NCBI GenBank assembly: GCA_004194705.1
Contig: SADC01001204.1
Location: forward strand, 868,001 to 932,000
Source: Ditylenchus dipsaci
Lineage: Eukaryota > Nematoda > Chromadorea > Rhabditida > Anguinidae
Reading direction: 5' to 3'
Length of the DNA stretch: 64,000 nt
The position numbers and the translations under genes were made by a program. The first letter of the stretch is position 1. Each line of letters opens with the position of its first letter. The notes under the pieces are model-generated. The model ran no database searches. It was not told the DNA's origin and saw nothing but the letters and a program-made list of their open reading frames with translations. Positions 20,538 through 31,309 of the stretch are shown here, piece after piece.

Positions 20538-21623
20538 TGGAAATCAAAGTTAGTTTTTAATGTTTCAATATTTTAGTACCGAGGTTTTTATAATTGTTTG
20601 TATCAATGACAAATTTCTTTGTGGCTTTTGAAAATTGTAAAAAGTACTATTTATAGCAATGCACAAAAATTTCGTTAAATCGAACAAGTTTCTTATTTTC
20701 CTGATGTAAGAATAGCGACGTAGCTTGGTCTAATACACTTCAAAATTAGGTTCATAACGGTTAACATATAGCAAAAGGTACAAACAGCATTTTTTAGGTC
20801 ACGATAAGCAAAAGCTTGAAACCGATTCCTATTAAGCCAACAAAGCCCCTTTAAAATCCAAAATAAATCTTTGTCTCTGCCACTGGTCGCGTATTGGAGC
20901 AGGAGAGGAAAGTAAACAAAGCCAAAACAAATGATGGTCGGATAGTAGTATTGCGTATTCCATGGCCTATTCCAATTTCACAAAGCCATTCCGCTTCATT
21001 TAGATGCAATTTCCTCGAATTTCAAAATTTTCTTATCTAAAAATGGAGAAATATGATTTTGCCTTTTTTGTCCAAATAATTATTTGTTTCATTTTTTTTC
21101 AAAGATTGAAATTTTTGGATCGCCTCAGATTAAAATTGAAATCTTTTTCTCTTTATATGACCCACAAATCTTAACTTGTGTATTGTGAAGGTCCAACTAT
21201 ACTAGAGCACACACTTCGTCTTTTATTGTGACAAGCTTTTCGGATGGCATAGTAGAGTAAATTGAAGTAAAAGTAACTAAAACATCTTAAAGCTTGTGCA
21301 GTTACATGGTAGCAAAATGCAGAATAAGATTTGCAGGTCATATGAAAATTTTCAAGTTTGATCCAAATGTCATCCGAGTAGTACCTCCTTCAGTATTTTA
21401 TGACAAACTACCCAGCCTATCAATTGATATCAGGTTGTGTCATAAATACATTCACTTTTTTCAAATAAAGCTTTTGTGGCATTGAGTTTATTTTTCTATG
21501 ATTTGTTTGACAGCATTATTTCAAAAGTTGACCTCTCATTTTGTAGCTTGCCATCTTAAACGATATGTCAACTCTTAAAAAATATCAACTTTTTATGCCA
21601 CGAAAATTTCATTTGGCTAAATG
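20538..21623. other. Long AT-rich stretch without a supported gene
   Basis: A 63-codon frame at 21294-21485 (MCSYMVAKCRIRFAGHM start) has no recognised domain and no splice or translation context. One arm of the TTGACCTCTCATTTTGTAG hairpin family is at 21533. Confidence 0.3.
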
Positions 21624-21814
21624 ACACTAAACCGCCTAGCTTAATATCGCCCTGGATCATGGTTTTTCAGAGTTTTAGCAGCTGAAACACGCTTAAAACA
21701 TGATTTGCGGTCGACACGTTTCAGCAAAAAAATTTTGTTGACCAAAATTTGACTTTTTGTCTTTGTATCCCAAGGCAATCCAACCTGAGAGCGTACCTAA
21801 ATGGGTGTTGTGAG

Positions 21815-22550
21815 CATACTTGCACGTTTCCCAAAACAATAAAAAGCGCCGCCGCCTCCGCCGAGGTTTTTTCAAAATGAGCGCCGCCGCCTCCGCCGCC
21901 GCCGGCATTTTGAAAATTTCGCCGCCGCCGCCGGCGGAGCGCCGGCCGCCCAAAATCGCTAATTTTGCCCGGCGGGCCGCCGGCGGGAGGCGGCCCCGGA
22001 GAGAAATTAGCCATAATTTGTAATTTTTTTTGAATTAGTATTGCTATTTTTTTAAATTTTTATTTATTATGAAAATAACTCTAGCTATTATTCTGTTACT
22101 TCAAATCTCTATCATCCTTCATTGTATGACATTAACGTTTTACTTTTCAGAAGCACTGGACCTGTTCTTGCTTTCCGATGCTTACTTACGACAAATAGCG
22201 AAGAAAATTTTGGCTAGTAAAGATGTAAAAGAAGATTTCTTTGAAGAGTAATTTTATTGATAGAGAAGTTTTGTTGTCATTCTAAAAAAATTACATCTAT
22301 ATATCCTCATTTTTTACACATGTTGATTAGTCGTAACTAGTAATAAAAATCAAGCTTTTTACAGAATTTTTTCATCAATTTATAAACGAATTCTGTCTAT
22401 AAAAATGAGCGCCGCCGCCTCCGCCGCCGCCGGCATTTCGAAAATTTCGCCGCCGCCGCCGGCGGAGCGCCGGCCGCCGGCGCTCCAAAATCGCCAATTT
22501 GCCCGGCGGGCCGCCGGCGCTCCGCCGGCGGCCGTGCAAGTATGGTTGTG
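21815..22550. mobile_element. GCCGCC word element with GCATACTTGCAC tips
   Basis: It starts GCATACTTGCACGTTTCCC and ends GGCCGTGCAAGTATGG, an inverted tip. Arrays of GCCGCCGCC and GGCGGAGCGCCGGC occupy 21847-22002 and, inverted, 22407-22538. The core (22003-22400) is AT-rich and contains a 60-codon frame (22069-22251). The tip matches those around 7386-7520, where the word is GGCGCC instead. Confidence 0.7.
22069..22251 (+). CDS. Possible small secreted peptide in a transposon core
   Basis: A 60-residue frame starting MKITLAIILLLQISIILHC has a basic residue then a hydrophobic run, like a signal peptide. The second half is charged (SDAYLRQIAKKILASKDVKE). TTTTACTTTTCAG at 22138-22150 could be an acceptor, so the frame may join two parts. 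It lies between the GC arrays of the element at 21815-22550. No family is recognised and it may be chance. Confidence 0.25.
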   Translation: MKITLAIILLLQISIILHCMTLTFYFSEALDLFLLSDAYLRQIAKKILASKDVKEDFFEE

Positions 22551-22551
22551 A

Positions 22552-22740
22552 GTTAGAGATGCGCGCACTCACTTTCTTTAGACATGATTCCGAGAAGAAC
22601 TTTCGATCATAAAATGCAGAGTCTCTTTTTGCAGAGCTCCAGTGACCAAGCAGAGTAAAATAACAAAAAACCAACCATTTACTGGTCATCCATGCATCCT
22701 TCCCGGGTGGATTGCCTGGGGGACAAGGCAAAAAGTCAAA
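22552..22740. repeat. Foldback family fragment
   Basis: GAGTTAGAGATGCGCGCACTCA, AGACATGATTCCGAGAAGAA and GCAGAGTCTCTTTTTGC match the foldback family at 3370-3450 and 41560-41650. Directly abuts the GC-word element. Confidence 0.65.
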
Positions 22741-22864
22741 TTGGCCGAATTTTTTTTTTCTGAAAACTGTCGACCGCCATCTAAAAACATGTTTTAAGCG
22801 TGTTTCACCTGATAAAACTTTGAGAAAACATGATCTAGGGCGATTTTAGCTAGGCGATTTAGTG

Positions 22865-23342
22865 CAATTCTGCCTTTCATTTGAAAAAGCGAACTTATTC
22901 ATGATACAACCGAATAATCTAACAGACAACGAATTTCCACAAAATTTTTGTTTTTTCAAGTTAACGGGTACGGCGTTTTGAAAATAAAAATTAGGCGCTT
23001 TAAGAGGGGCATATGCCTACTTTTATGAATGAAGTCATAGTATTCGGCATGTGTGGATAACGCTATTTTGACATCGAAGGTCAAAATGGGTCGTAGAGGA
23101 GGAAATTATTTTTGCGGGTAATTCACCAGGTTCACCAGAATTTCAGCTTTCGTTTAAAAAAAAGAGCGTCAAGAAATACGCGTTTTAAGAAGGGCATAGG
23201 CCTACTTTATGAATAAATCATCGGTTTTGCCTTTTACCGATATAACGATACGATATTTTTTTCGAAAACGATATATCCCGATATTTTAAGATATTTTTCG
23301 GAAAGCACTTGTTCAACTCAATAAACATCACAATCAAGAAAG
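22865..23342. repeat. Direct repeats and ATCGATAT-type word patch
   Basis: CGCTTTAAGAGGGGCATATG.CTACTTTTATGAAT (22999-23030) and the similar GTTTTAAGAAGGGCATAGGCCTAC (23183-23213) are direct repeats of about 40 bases. CGATATAACGATACGATATT and inverted relatives fill 23238-23300. No gene. Confidence 0.45.
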
Positions 23343-23344
23343 GC

Positions 23345-24005
23345 TAGACTTTACTTGACACACCCGAAAGGGACAGCGAGAAGCACTCGAGCTTGCTAAA
23401 GAAGCCGGCCAGACAGGAAAAGAGGAGGATTCAATAGCCGTACTCTTTCAGCCACGGCAAGAAGTTCGGAACAATTACTATCGAAGACGCAAGATGGCTG
23501 GTTGCATTGTCACGAACCCGTTAAAGCCACCGCAGATGTACCACAAGACTTATCGTGCCATTGTCATGGGAAGCGACGAAGGTTTGCAATTACTTTTTCT
23601 GCAAATTTTTTTGAAGGTTTTAGGTGGCTCTCACTAGCTGATGAAGAGACAGAGGTGATCGTGTTCGCTGCAGATGATGATTACCAAGCGGCTGCCGAAT
23701 GCACACTGCTGATGGCGGATGGTACCTTCGATCTATGTCAAAGAAATTTTCGCAGATATATGTCATCCACGTATTGGTAAGGATTTTAGCATGCCCTGGT
23801 GTTTCTCATTAGTTTGCGTTTAGTTCAAGGGAGAATGGATAGCACTCATGACATGCGTCATGAGAAATCGTGAGAAATTATCGTATGCAGCCATCTTCAA
23901 TCACTTGCAAGCAAAGTGGACGGAATTAGGCATCAAATCGGTCTTTGAGGCATTCCACAGCTACAGTATCAGCAAAATGTCCGTGTTTTACAGCTGAGGC
24001 ATGGA
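23345..24005 (+). pseudogene. MULE-type transposase relic without FLYWCH
   Basis: One frame reads GQREALELAKEAGQTGKEED and RQEVRNNYYRRRKMAG (about 23370-23500). Another gives EETEVIVFAADDDYQAAAEC and ADGTFDLCQRNF (23715-23729 for ADGTF), the first catalytic Asp block of MULE transposases. A third gives ALMTCVMRNREKLSYAAIFN and HLQAKWTELGIKS (23840-23940), matching the segment between the catalytic Asp residues. At least two frame changes and stops make it nonfunctional. It is a different lineage from the FLYWCH MULE at 12603. Confidence 0.75.
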
Positions 24006-24137
24006 TGGAAACCTCAACCAGCAAACAAACGCTACGCAGAAATAAACGATCGACTTTAGAAGTTGTGGATGAATATGAGGTAGCAAAATATTTTATTTTT
24101 TGCAATATGTTTCAATACTTAGGATGGCACTTAATAC

Positions 24138-24500
24138 GCTATGCATGATACCAGCATTTTTCCAAATACGCTGAAGTTTCTCTACGCTGCCAGTCATCTG
24201 CTCGCGACCGCTGAAAAGAAGGGACAGAAGATTGCCGCTAAACGAAGGTTCAAGCAGCTAAAGAAGCGAGTTGAACGATTGTCCATTTTGGCTGCAAACA
24301 AAGCGGAAGCCGGGAAAAAGAAACAACGCTAAAAGAAGGAGCCATCCAAAAGAAAGAATTAATCGAGTTAATTCAGAAAGTCTCAGCACCAGCACGCTCT
24401 ATCCATCTGTGAGAAAAATAGAAGCCAAAGAAGTTTCTTGATCTTCCGGCCAATGGTCATTGTTTCTATGGGTCTGTTTTGGAGACTAGAGACCGATTGA
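24138..24500 (+). pseudogene. Basic coiled frame between two transposase relics, unrecognised
   Basis: A 63-codon frame is Lys/Arg rich in its second half (KRRFKQLKKRVERLSILAAN). It may belong to either neighbouring relic. No family motif was identified. Confidence 0.3.
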
Positions 24501-24504
24501 ATTT

Positions 24505-24830
24505 TTGTTTAAATCAATCGCTTTAATCGTTTACCGGGATTATAAAGAACAAGCACGTGTTCGCAAAGAATTGATGGATTTTCTGTACAGCAATTGTGAC
24601 TCAAAATGGACCAGATGGATCTGCGCGAGAGACGAAGTCAATGACTACATCAAGCTTCATCGCACAACTCCAGATGAAGACTTTTGCGAAAGAAAGCACT
24701 GGGAAAATTCATCACTGCTCATTCTTGCCGCCCGTCTATACAAGCAAAATTTGTGCTCTTCCAGCCTCAGGAATCAATCAAATTCATCCGTTTTTCTGCT
24801 GAGTACGAAACAGTATGTATTATAGATAAT
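24505..24830 (+). pseudogene. hAT transposase C-terminal (dimerisation) relic
   Basis: EVNDYIKLHRTTPDED is followed by HWENSSLLILAARLYKQN in the same frame, then by ICALPASGINQIHPF and FSAEYE in the other frames. This order (Trp-rich start, leucine helix, PAS..S/N block, FSA) is the hATC dimerisation domain. Two frameshifts are needed. No terminal repeats were assigned to it. Confidence 0.7.
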
Positions 24831-24869
24831 ATTTTACTGGGCTTCTTGCATGTAGGTTTATTTTAAGAT

Positions 24870-25646
24870 ACGAACTCCGGTGGCTGATGTTCCAACGTCT
24901 CTCCTCAGGTACCGAGAAAATCACTTTGATGTTGTCAGTTGTTAATTGAGTATGTTGTAACTGTTTCACTGTATCCTTAGTGAGTTTGACGATTTTTTGA
25001 GACATAAGGCGTGAAAGTTTCGAAAATCTACCTAGCAAAGGTCTGCAAAGGTCACCGTATGCAAGATTTTTATGTGTTCACGTTTTTATGACCAACTTTG
25101 TAGCGTTTAAAAGGCAGGTACAATAATAGCTGAAAAAATTCTGGGATATCTTTGTATTGAACTTCAAGCCATACAAAGATGAAACGAAAATTCACACTAG
25201 GTTACGATCCACTTTGTCAAACGAAAGCACCTTTGTGAAAACCAGTTTTCTGCTTATCTAAAAATCCTAACCTACTTTTTATTTAAAATCGAAACACCGT
25301 GGTAAAAAAACAATTTTGAAAAAAGGAAAAAAGGCGCGAATTTGAAAAAGTGGAATAAACATGATATAAATTGCGATGTACGAAATTTGATATGTTACAA
25401 GTCAAAATGACGCTTAACTTTTTAAAAATAAGAATGTCAAATAACCCCTAAGGAAGTAGTCTCCTCCTTTAAGGCAAAACTCAAAAAAGCGGAGAAATTC
25501 CAGATAAAAGCGGAAACTTTTCGCTTAGAAGCGGAGAGATATAATTCTCTTCCTTAAAATTAAGGGACACAAAAAAACCCGAACTTAAATGTTTTTGAAG
25601 CAAAATGCTTAAAGTTAATTTAAATATTGAAAAAGAAAAAGTATTT
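24870..25646. other. AT-rich stretch without a supported gene
   Basis: No domain-bearing frame, RNA or repeat boundary was identified. Confidence 0.3.
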
Positions 25647-25718
25647 CTCCCCGGCCGGGAATCGAACCCGGGTCTCGCACGTGACAGGCGCGGATACTTA
25701 CCACTATACTACCGAGGA
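25647..25718 (-). tRNA. tRNA-Asp (GTC)
   Basis: The minus strand folds as a 72-base tRNA. The acceptor stem is TCCTCGG/CCGGGGA with two G-U pairs, the A box is TAGTATAGTGGTAAG and the anticodon arm CGCGC-CTGTCAC-GTGCG gives anticodon GTC. The T arm contains GGGTTCGATTCCC and the discriminator is G. One G-U pair in the anticodon stem is unusual but acceptable. No intron. Downstream on the minus strand the sequence is AAATACTTTTTC, giving a T run for termination. Confidence 0.93.
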
Positions 25719-27312
25719 CATGAATGTGAAAGAATTAAATTTTGATGTGTTTCTCTTTAAAAAATATTTTGTCAATTTTGTTCTTAATGTAGCTAACATC
25801 TCATTTTTTATCTCATTTATATTTTTGACCTTTGATATCACTCACATCATATTTTTATGTTAAAATTTACTCTCGGAAGTAAGATTGTTGAAAGGAATAT
25901 TAAATGTTTTTTATTTGTAGCTGATTCTAGAGATACTGATCATGGATAAATAACAGAAAAAACAGCCACATTTTTGATAAATTTGTCTATGTAGCTTCTT
26001 ACCCGTTTATTTCCCCAAGTAAAATTGATGACAGTATTTAAGCCACCTGGAAAATGTTTGATTCATGAATTATATTAAAAATAGAAAGATTATGTAAAAG
26101 AGGCATCTATTTCTCAAATAAACACAACCAAGAAATTGTAAACAGAAAATTCGGTTCGATCTTTTTTCGAAAATGTGACTGTTTTTCGTGTCACCATTTA
26201 CTATGTGATCTTTTCCAAAAAGCCTTGCAAATAATATAAAGACATGCTTTATTTATTTTCGACATCCGCATCGCATATTTTCTAATAAAAGCTTACGATC
26301 TTTTATTCTTTAACCTTTTGGGCGGGGGGGGGGGCTTTGTTGATCTTGAGATTTTTGGTTAACCAACCAAAATCAATGAAGAATGGTAATTTACTCGATA
26401 AAGCTAAGTTCACGGTAGCTAATTTACTAGATTTACGAAATGAAAAATATTCCAGAACTTCTATCTATCCATATATTTTTATGCCTTTTCTACAAACATA
26501 CTATTGTCTAACAGATGTCCAAAAATGAAATATATTTTTATGATAAAAAGCTATGGCTCATTAGCTGTCTTTTACATGTCTTGTCTGCTTTACCTCTTTC
26601 TTGAAAAGAAAAATAACCATGCGAAAAAGCTACTTAAATATTGTTAATCCATGTCCATTTTTTCTTTCATAACTATTGCTTCCTCCTTAGTTTGCGCTTC
26701 AGTTGCCACCAACTATGCTATTACCACCACGTTATTACCATTACTAATCGTGTTGCCTCCAATACTTCAAATATTTTTACTTTTATCTAAATTATAACTG
26801 TGGTTTGCACATTGGGTATAATTTTTAACCATTATATTTATCATCGAGGCTGTATTGACGGATATATCTGTTCATTTTTTTCTTGAAAAGATATATCTGT
26901 TCATTTTTAACCCCCGTGAGGGGAAGTGAGCGGCGACGGATGCGCATGTGTCCGTTTTTTTGTTCAGGGAAATACGATTTTTAATATTCTTCTTCTTTTA
27001 AAAATAACTGGTCTATACTTCACACCTTTTCAAAACGTCCGAAAAGGTCTGATTTAGCCTTTTGAAATTTTTTGGCGGGAAATGAATAAATCCTCAAATT
27101 TAACTAGAAAAACATGTTACGGACTTAAAATGGCTTCTAGTTTTCCAAAATGTATATTAAAAAAATTCGGTCTGTATTTACTGGAAGGGAGGATCCTCAG
27201 CTTTTGTTTGGTATGTAACTTATCACTTGAAATACAAACCTCCGCATTTACATACAAAAATAAGTTTCATGCACTTTTTTGTCGTGTATTTGACGTAAAA
27301 TCTAGATTTTCG
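25719..27312. other. AT-rich stretch without a supported gene
   Basis: A direct repeat of GATATATCTGTTCATTTTT (about 26860 and 26890) and a G-run at 26323-26333 are the only structures noted. A frame at 27082-27381 runs into the element at 27313 and is not called. Confidence 0.3.
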
Positions 27313-27637
27313 GGGCGTAATCATTTTGCCAATGAAACTTTTGCCAATAAGATCTTTTTGCAAATGGCATCTTTTTGCTAATGAGATTACTTCGCCAATG
27401 GTATGTTTTTGCCCAATAGCTTCTTTTCTCAAGTATTGTTATTTCCTTGTCCGACAAATTTCTACTCATTCTGTAGCTCATCTCACTGGCTACTAAATGA
27501 GTGTTAATTTGCCTAACAAAGAAATAAGAATACTTGAGATAGGAAGCTATTAGCGAAAAAATACCATTGGCCAAGTAATCTCATTGGCAAAAAGATGCCA
27601 TTGGCAAAAAGATCTCATTGGCAAAACGATTACGCCC
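27313..27637. mobile_element. MULE-like palindromic word element, word TTTTGCCAATGAGATC
   Basis: GGGCGTAATCATTTTGCCAA at the left and the inverted TTGGCAAAACGATTACGCCC at the right. The flanks AGATTTTCG (27304-27312) and AGAATTTCG (27638-27646) are a 9-bp duplication with one mismatch. Four words sit on each side. The centre pairs AAGTATTGTTATTTCCTTG-type arms around ACTCATTCTGTAGCTCA. Noncoding. Confidence 0.82.
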
Positions 27638-27772
27638 AGAATTTCGTCGGGCCTATACTCAAATTTTTGTAAGAAAAACTGAAAATTTGATTTTGTGACC
27701 TACGTTTAGTTTTTGATTTCACGTCAAATGAGCTAATAATTAAAATTGGTAAAAAAATAGAAAAATCGATGG

Positions 27773-27889
27773 TGTCCATGAGTGGGGTTGAACTCGTGAC
27801 CTCAAGAAAAATAGCCTATTTTTTATGTAAAATCTTGTGACGAAAAGCTTTACTATTTACCACTGCGCCATGCAGACACGCCTAAATCG
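27773..27889 (-). ncRNA. tRNA-like sequence (pseudogene or SINE head)
   Basis: The minus strand starts GTGTCTGCATGGCGCAGTGG (A-box like) and ends GGTCACGAGTTCAACCCC (B-box like) with a terminal TGGACAC that pairs with GTGTCTG through two G-U pairs. The anticodon region is expanded by about 40 AT-rich bases. Probably a decayed tRNA with an insertion or a tRNA-derived repeat. Confidence 0.5.
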
Positions 27890-28256
27890 GACCTGTTTGT
27901 ACGTTTTGAAAAGCCGTGGATCCGGGAAGGTAAAATAGTGATATATCGGACAAACTTGAGATGGGCGCACTCGATATACCTACTGTATTTCGAGATTCGA
28001 TTCTAACTCAATTTTAAGCCCGGCACGAAAATTCCATCTTAAATTTTAAAGTAAAATATATTTGCCAGATAAAGTACAGTTTTAGACCTTTTTGTCAAAA
28101 GTGACATTCTATCCAGTGCTCGTTGAGATTTGAGAGACCAAAATAAAGATTTGTACTAAAAATATCAAAAATTCTAATATACTGCGTTCCAAATAAAGTA
28201 CAAATCTTTAAACAAAGTACACATGAGGACTCTGGCCCTAAAAGACGGACTTTTTG

Positions 28257-28533
28257 AATGTCCCAAATTAAGACTATTCTTACTGAACTCCAAAATAACA
28301 CATCACTTGCTCACTTCTTACACGGCACCTTAAAACAAGCAAAAGTGCAATGCCTGTCATTCTCTTTGCTAAAACTTTGTTCCTGTTTGTGGTTGTCTGT
28401 GTAAGCCAATTGTTGCACACCTTGGCAGTGTGTAAATTGCTTGGAAAAGAGGGCACCCACCCCTCAGGGGCTCCCACCAATTTCTATTTGCCCTTTATGC
28501 GGTGACAAGGTGGTCGACAACGACTACGACTAG
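28257..28533 (+). CDS. Terminal segment of a zinc-motif protein (CxxC...CPLCGD)
   Basis: One frame runs from an ATG at about 28257 (MSQIKTILTELQNNTSLAHF) to a TAG at 28531-28533, interrupted once by TAA inside GTGTAAGCCAATTG..TTGGCAG, near 28401. The stretch GTGTAAG...CAG (30 bases) keeps frame if spliced, so it is either a very short intron or a premature stop. After it the frame reads CVNCLEKRAPTPQGLPP, then ISICPLCGDKVVDNDYD and stop. Two CxxC pairs 22 residues apart suggest a treble-clef or RING-like zinc site at the C-terminus, as found at the ends of several WD/TPR scaffold proteins. The family is not identified. Upstream exons were not found. Two other frames overlap, one with a signal-like start at 28350. 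Confidence 0.5.
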
Positions 28534-29647
28534 TAAATTGGCTAGCACTTAATAGGAATAAAGGAATTCCCCAGTGTTGAATTTGAGACCCTGAATCCTC
28601 TCGTTTTTACACAAAAACAAATAAATTGTTGACGATGGTGTAAATATATATGTTAATATGTGTTTTTTTTGTTAAATGCTAGACACTCAATTGTGCACTT
28701 TATGCTGGAAATTCGCTTGGTTTTCTTTTTTTGCTGCTTTTGGTTAGAATTTAAAAATTTTCAATTAAATATTGGGTAAGTCAACAATATTTTGTAAATC
28801 AGTTTTGGATATTTTTACTTAAAATGACCTAAAGCAACCTTTAAGCAATTTCCCTTCATGTTTTACTTCATTTTTGTCTGCGTTAAATTTTGGATACAAA
28901 TTGAGAATGCCCTCAAAATACGTAAATAACTCCTTCAATTTGTTTTACCTCCTCAAATTGAAATTTCTATCATAATATGTAAATCTTTGAATTTTTTTAA
29001 CCTCGTTTTATCTGAAATGAATTGAAGAGGGTAAACAATAAATTTGAGGAAGATTTCACTTTTTTGAGGAGAGCTTTGACATATTATGTTTTTTTTCCGA
29101 ATTCGCGCCATTTTAACATTTAAACGAATTCGGCTGTTTTTTTTTAATTTTAAAATTTAGACAAAAAAATTAAGGGGTGCACAGAACGCATAAAAGGTCT
29201 TAAAAGCTTTCCTAAAAAGCAAAAAAAACAATAAATGCTAATAAAAAACAGAAAATAATTTCTAAGTTGGCATTTATTATCATATGAGGCATTGGAAAAG
29301 TTCTATTTTCCTTGGCAATGCCAACTGAAAATTTTCCAATATTCGTGTACATGGAAAACTTTTGCTCCCTTTTTATTGATTATATTTTTTGTCCCAAAAC
29401 ATCGCCCAAAAATTTTTTTATTTGGCGACAAAGCGACCCCCGCGTACAACGCCTTTTTTCAGCACTTTACTCAGGCTTTAATTTTAGTTGCGTGTTACCC
29501 AGCATTTGTTAAAGAATTAGATAATACAAAATACTAGTCCTTTTTTGTTATTTTTAACTCAATGGAAAAAGTGTTTTGCAAAAAAACATTCATATTTTTT
29601 TTCAAACAATAGTTTTGTTTGGAAGATTTGTTTAAAAAAAACAGTCA
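28534..29647. other. AT-rich stretch without a supported gene
   Basis: An 81-codon frame at 29292-29537 has no recognised domain. TTTTTTACAACCTTATCTCA near 29821 recurs at 30623, outside this stretch. Nothing else noted. Confidence 0.3.
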
Positions 29648-29749
29648 TACCGTATTCTATCGATTTGAGCGGCATAACACTCTATTTCTCAACCCCCTTG
29701 GGAGTGCCGATCAAATAGAGAGTGCCGGTCTATTAGATAGAATACGGTA
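29648..29749. mobile_element. Minimal TACCGTA-class element, word GAGTGCCG
   Basis: Only 102 bases: TACCGTATTCTATCGATTTG and the inverted TATTAGATAGAATACGGTA, with GAGTGCCG words at the right. It lacks the shared body of the class, so it is essentially two tips. Confidence 0.75.
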
Positions 29750-30104
29750 TTTATTTTGAGTAGACTACTTGGAAAAATTGGCACTACTCACCTACTTTGA
29801 AAGATATCTCAGTTCTAAGATTTTTTACAACCTTATCTCAGCAGGAGCATATTTTGGAATGGCATCCGAAAAAACTTTTCTTTGTAAACAAATAATCGAT
29901 TTTTAATCATGAGTTCCACAACTAGGTCATAAATGATGACCTAGTAATATTTAAGCAGTTTAGAGCTTAGAAGCTTTTGCTGGAAAAATATCTGAAAAAG
30001 ATACCTCGCCAGAAGTCATATTTTGCTTTACAATACCAATATATCGTCATATCCTAATTAAAAATCGTGTTTTTGGCACTGTGCTTTGGACTTGTTACCT
30101 CCTA

Positions 30105-30162
30105 AAAAAGTCACCACATAAATTGTAGCCAATAGAAGAGTTACATTTTGTGTGGTGACTTG
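30105..30162. repeat. Hairpin, AGTCACCACATAAATTGTA
   Basis: AAGTCACCACATAAATTGTA and TACATTTTGTGTGGTGACTT are inverted with an 18-base loop. It is adjacent to a decayed TACCGTA end (complement of ACCGTATTTGCTCTAACTAT) at 30233-30251. Confidence 0.45.
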
Positions 30163-30689
30163 CCTGTTGTCATCAACAAACACACAAAAAATGATGACAC
30201 GATGCGAAAAAACACGATTTTCAAATGCCACATAGTTAGAGCAAATACGGTAATTATATTTGGGAATGTAGTTAGACCAGCGAGTCGAGCCCAGTTTTTT
30301 TTGCCAAAATTTAGGATTACAATCTAAAGCAGACAATTTTCTCTAAAAACAATGTCTTATCTTCCAAGCACCCACGAGCCAGAATTGGGTGGGGAAAATA
30401 AATATTTATTGCATGCGATTTCGGCTTTACTCAGGGCATAATGAATTTGGCGTCATTTTCTTCTTCCTTTCGCTATTTTCCACTTGACTGCCTGTTTATT
30501 GAGTTGACTCAGTATTTTTCTGCTTTCTTTGCTTCCTGAATGCTTTATTAAATGGGGTAGTAGACATGTGTGTGTTTAGCAGAAAATCTTGTAAGATTTG
30601 CGTCTCGCCTTGACCAAATCGTTTTTTACAACCTTATCTCAACCCTGAATACAACGCCTTATTTTTGCTCGCAACTTTTTTTTACTTTT

Positions 30690-30816
30690 CGAGAGCAAGA
30701 GGCGAGCCAAATTTATTGCGTGCAAGCTAAATAGCTCGTGAGCAATATGTCATGCAAGTTCTGCGATTTGTACCATCTTTTGAGGCTCGGGCAAGCCAAA
30801 TCCCCAACACTGATTA
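30690..30816. mobile_element. Decayed hAT-like word element end
   Basis: GAGCCAAATTTATTGCGTGC, AAGCTAAATAGCTCGTGAGC and a right tip GCCAAATCCCCAACACTG resemble the GAGCCAAATGGCTCGC element at 11976. No left tip found. Confidence 0.45.
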
Positions 30817-31309
30817 TGAGAGATAAAACTAATGAGTAATAAATTTGACATTTTAGTAATTTGTTTTGTTATCATTTATTTGCGGTGAATTTGTCATGTC
30901 TTGTCTACACTTTTTGGAGATTCATAGTTTTGCTTTTTGATTCTTGAACTAAACAATTCTTGTTGTCCACTGCTTTTAGAGATCGAAAACAGTAGTGAAA
31001 TTGTTGCGTGTGTCGCGGTTATAAGGTTCTACATTTAAAGATTTTCCTTTATTGGGTACCCTTGATCTTTATAATTTTTGAGATTTTAAGGTAAAATATT
31101 TTTCGTCACTAAAATCCTTATATACACTGCGTAAAAAAATACTTCCGACAAAATTATAAAAATGGTACCTTCAGGCAGTTGTTAAAGTGCTGCAGTGCTA
31201 CTTTGTTTCATATTTATACGAAAAAATACTATAAAAGATTACAAGGCTCCCCATTCTTCAGTGAAAATCTTAGCGAATTGTCACAACACACTCAAGTTGA
31301 TAGGGTCAC

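Larger units (their letters stand above)
21624..22864. mobile_element. Outer foldback element carrying a GC-word element
   Basis: The left arm 21624-21750 (CTAAACCGCC, CGCTTAAAACATGATT, GTCGACACG, AAATTTGACTTTTTGTC, then CCCAAGGCAATCCAACC near 21770) pairs with the right arm 22705-22864 (GGATTGCCTGGGGGAC, AAAAAGTCAAATT, ACATGTTTTAAGCG, GCGATTTAGTGC). The GC-word element 21815-22550 and a foldback-family fragment lie between the arms. No transposase is seen. Confidence 0.6.

Noticed and set aside
22375..22731. 118-codon minus frame
   Set aside because: It is produced by the GCCGCC word array and an adjacent foldback fragment.
28350..28505. 51-residue frame with a signal-like start
   Set aside because: It overlaps, in another frame, the better supported CxxC...CPLCGD frame; only one is likely real and the zinc motif is the stronger evidence.
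29292..29537. 81-codon frame
   Set aside because: Hydrophobic and without domain or splice evidence in an AT-rich stretch; probably chance.
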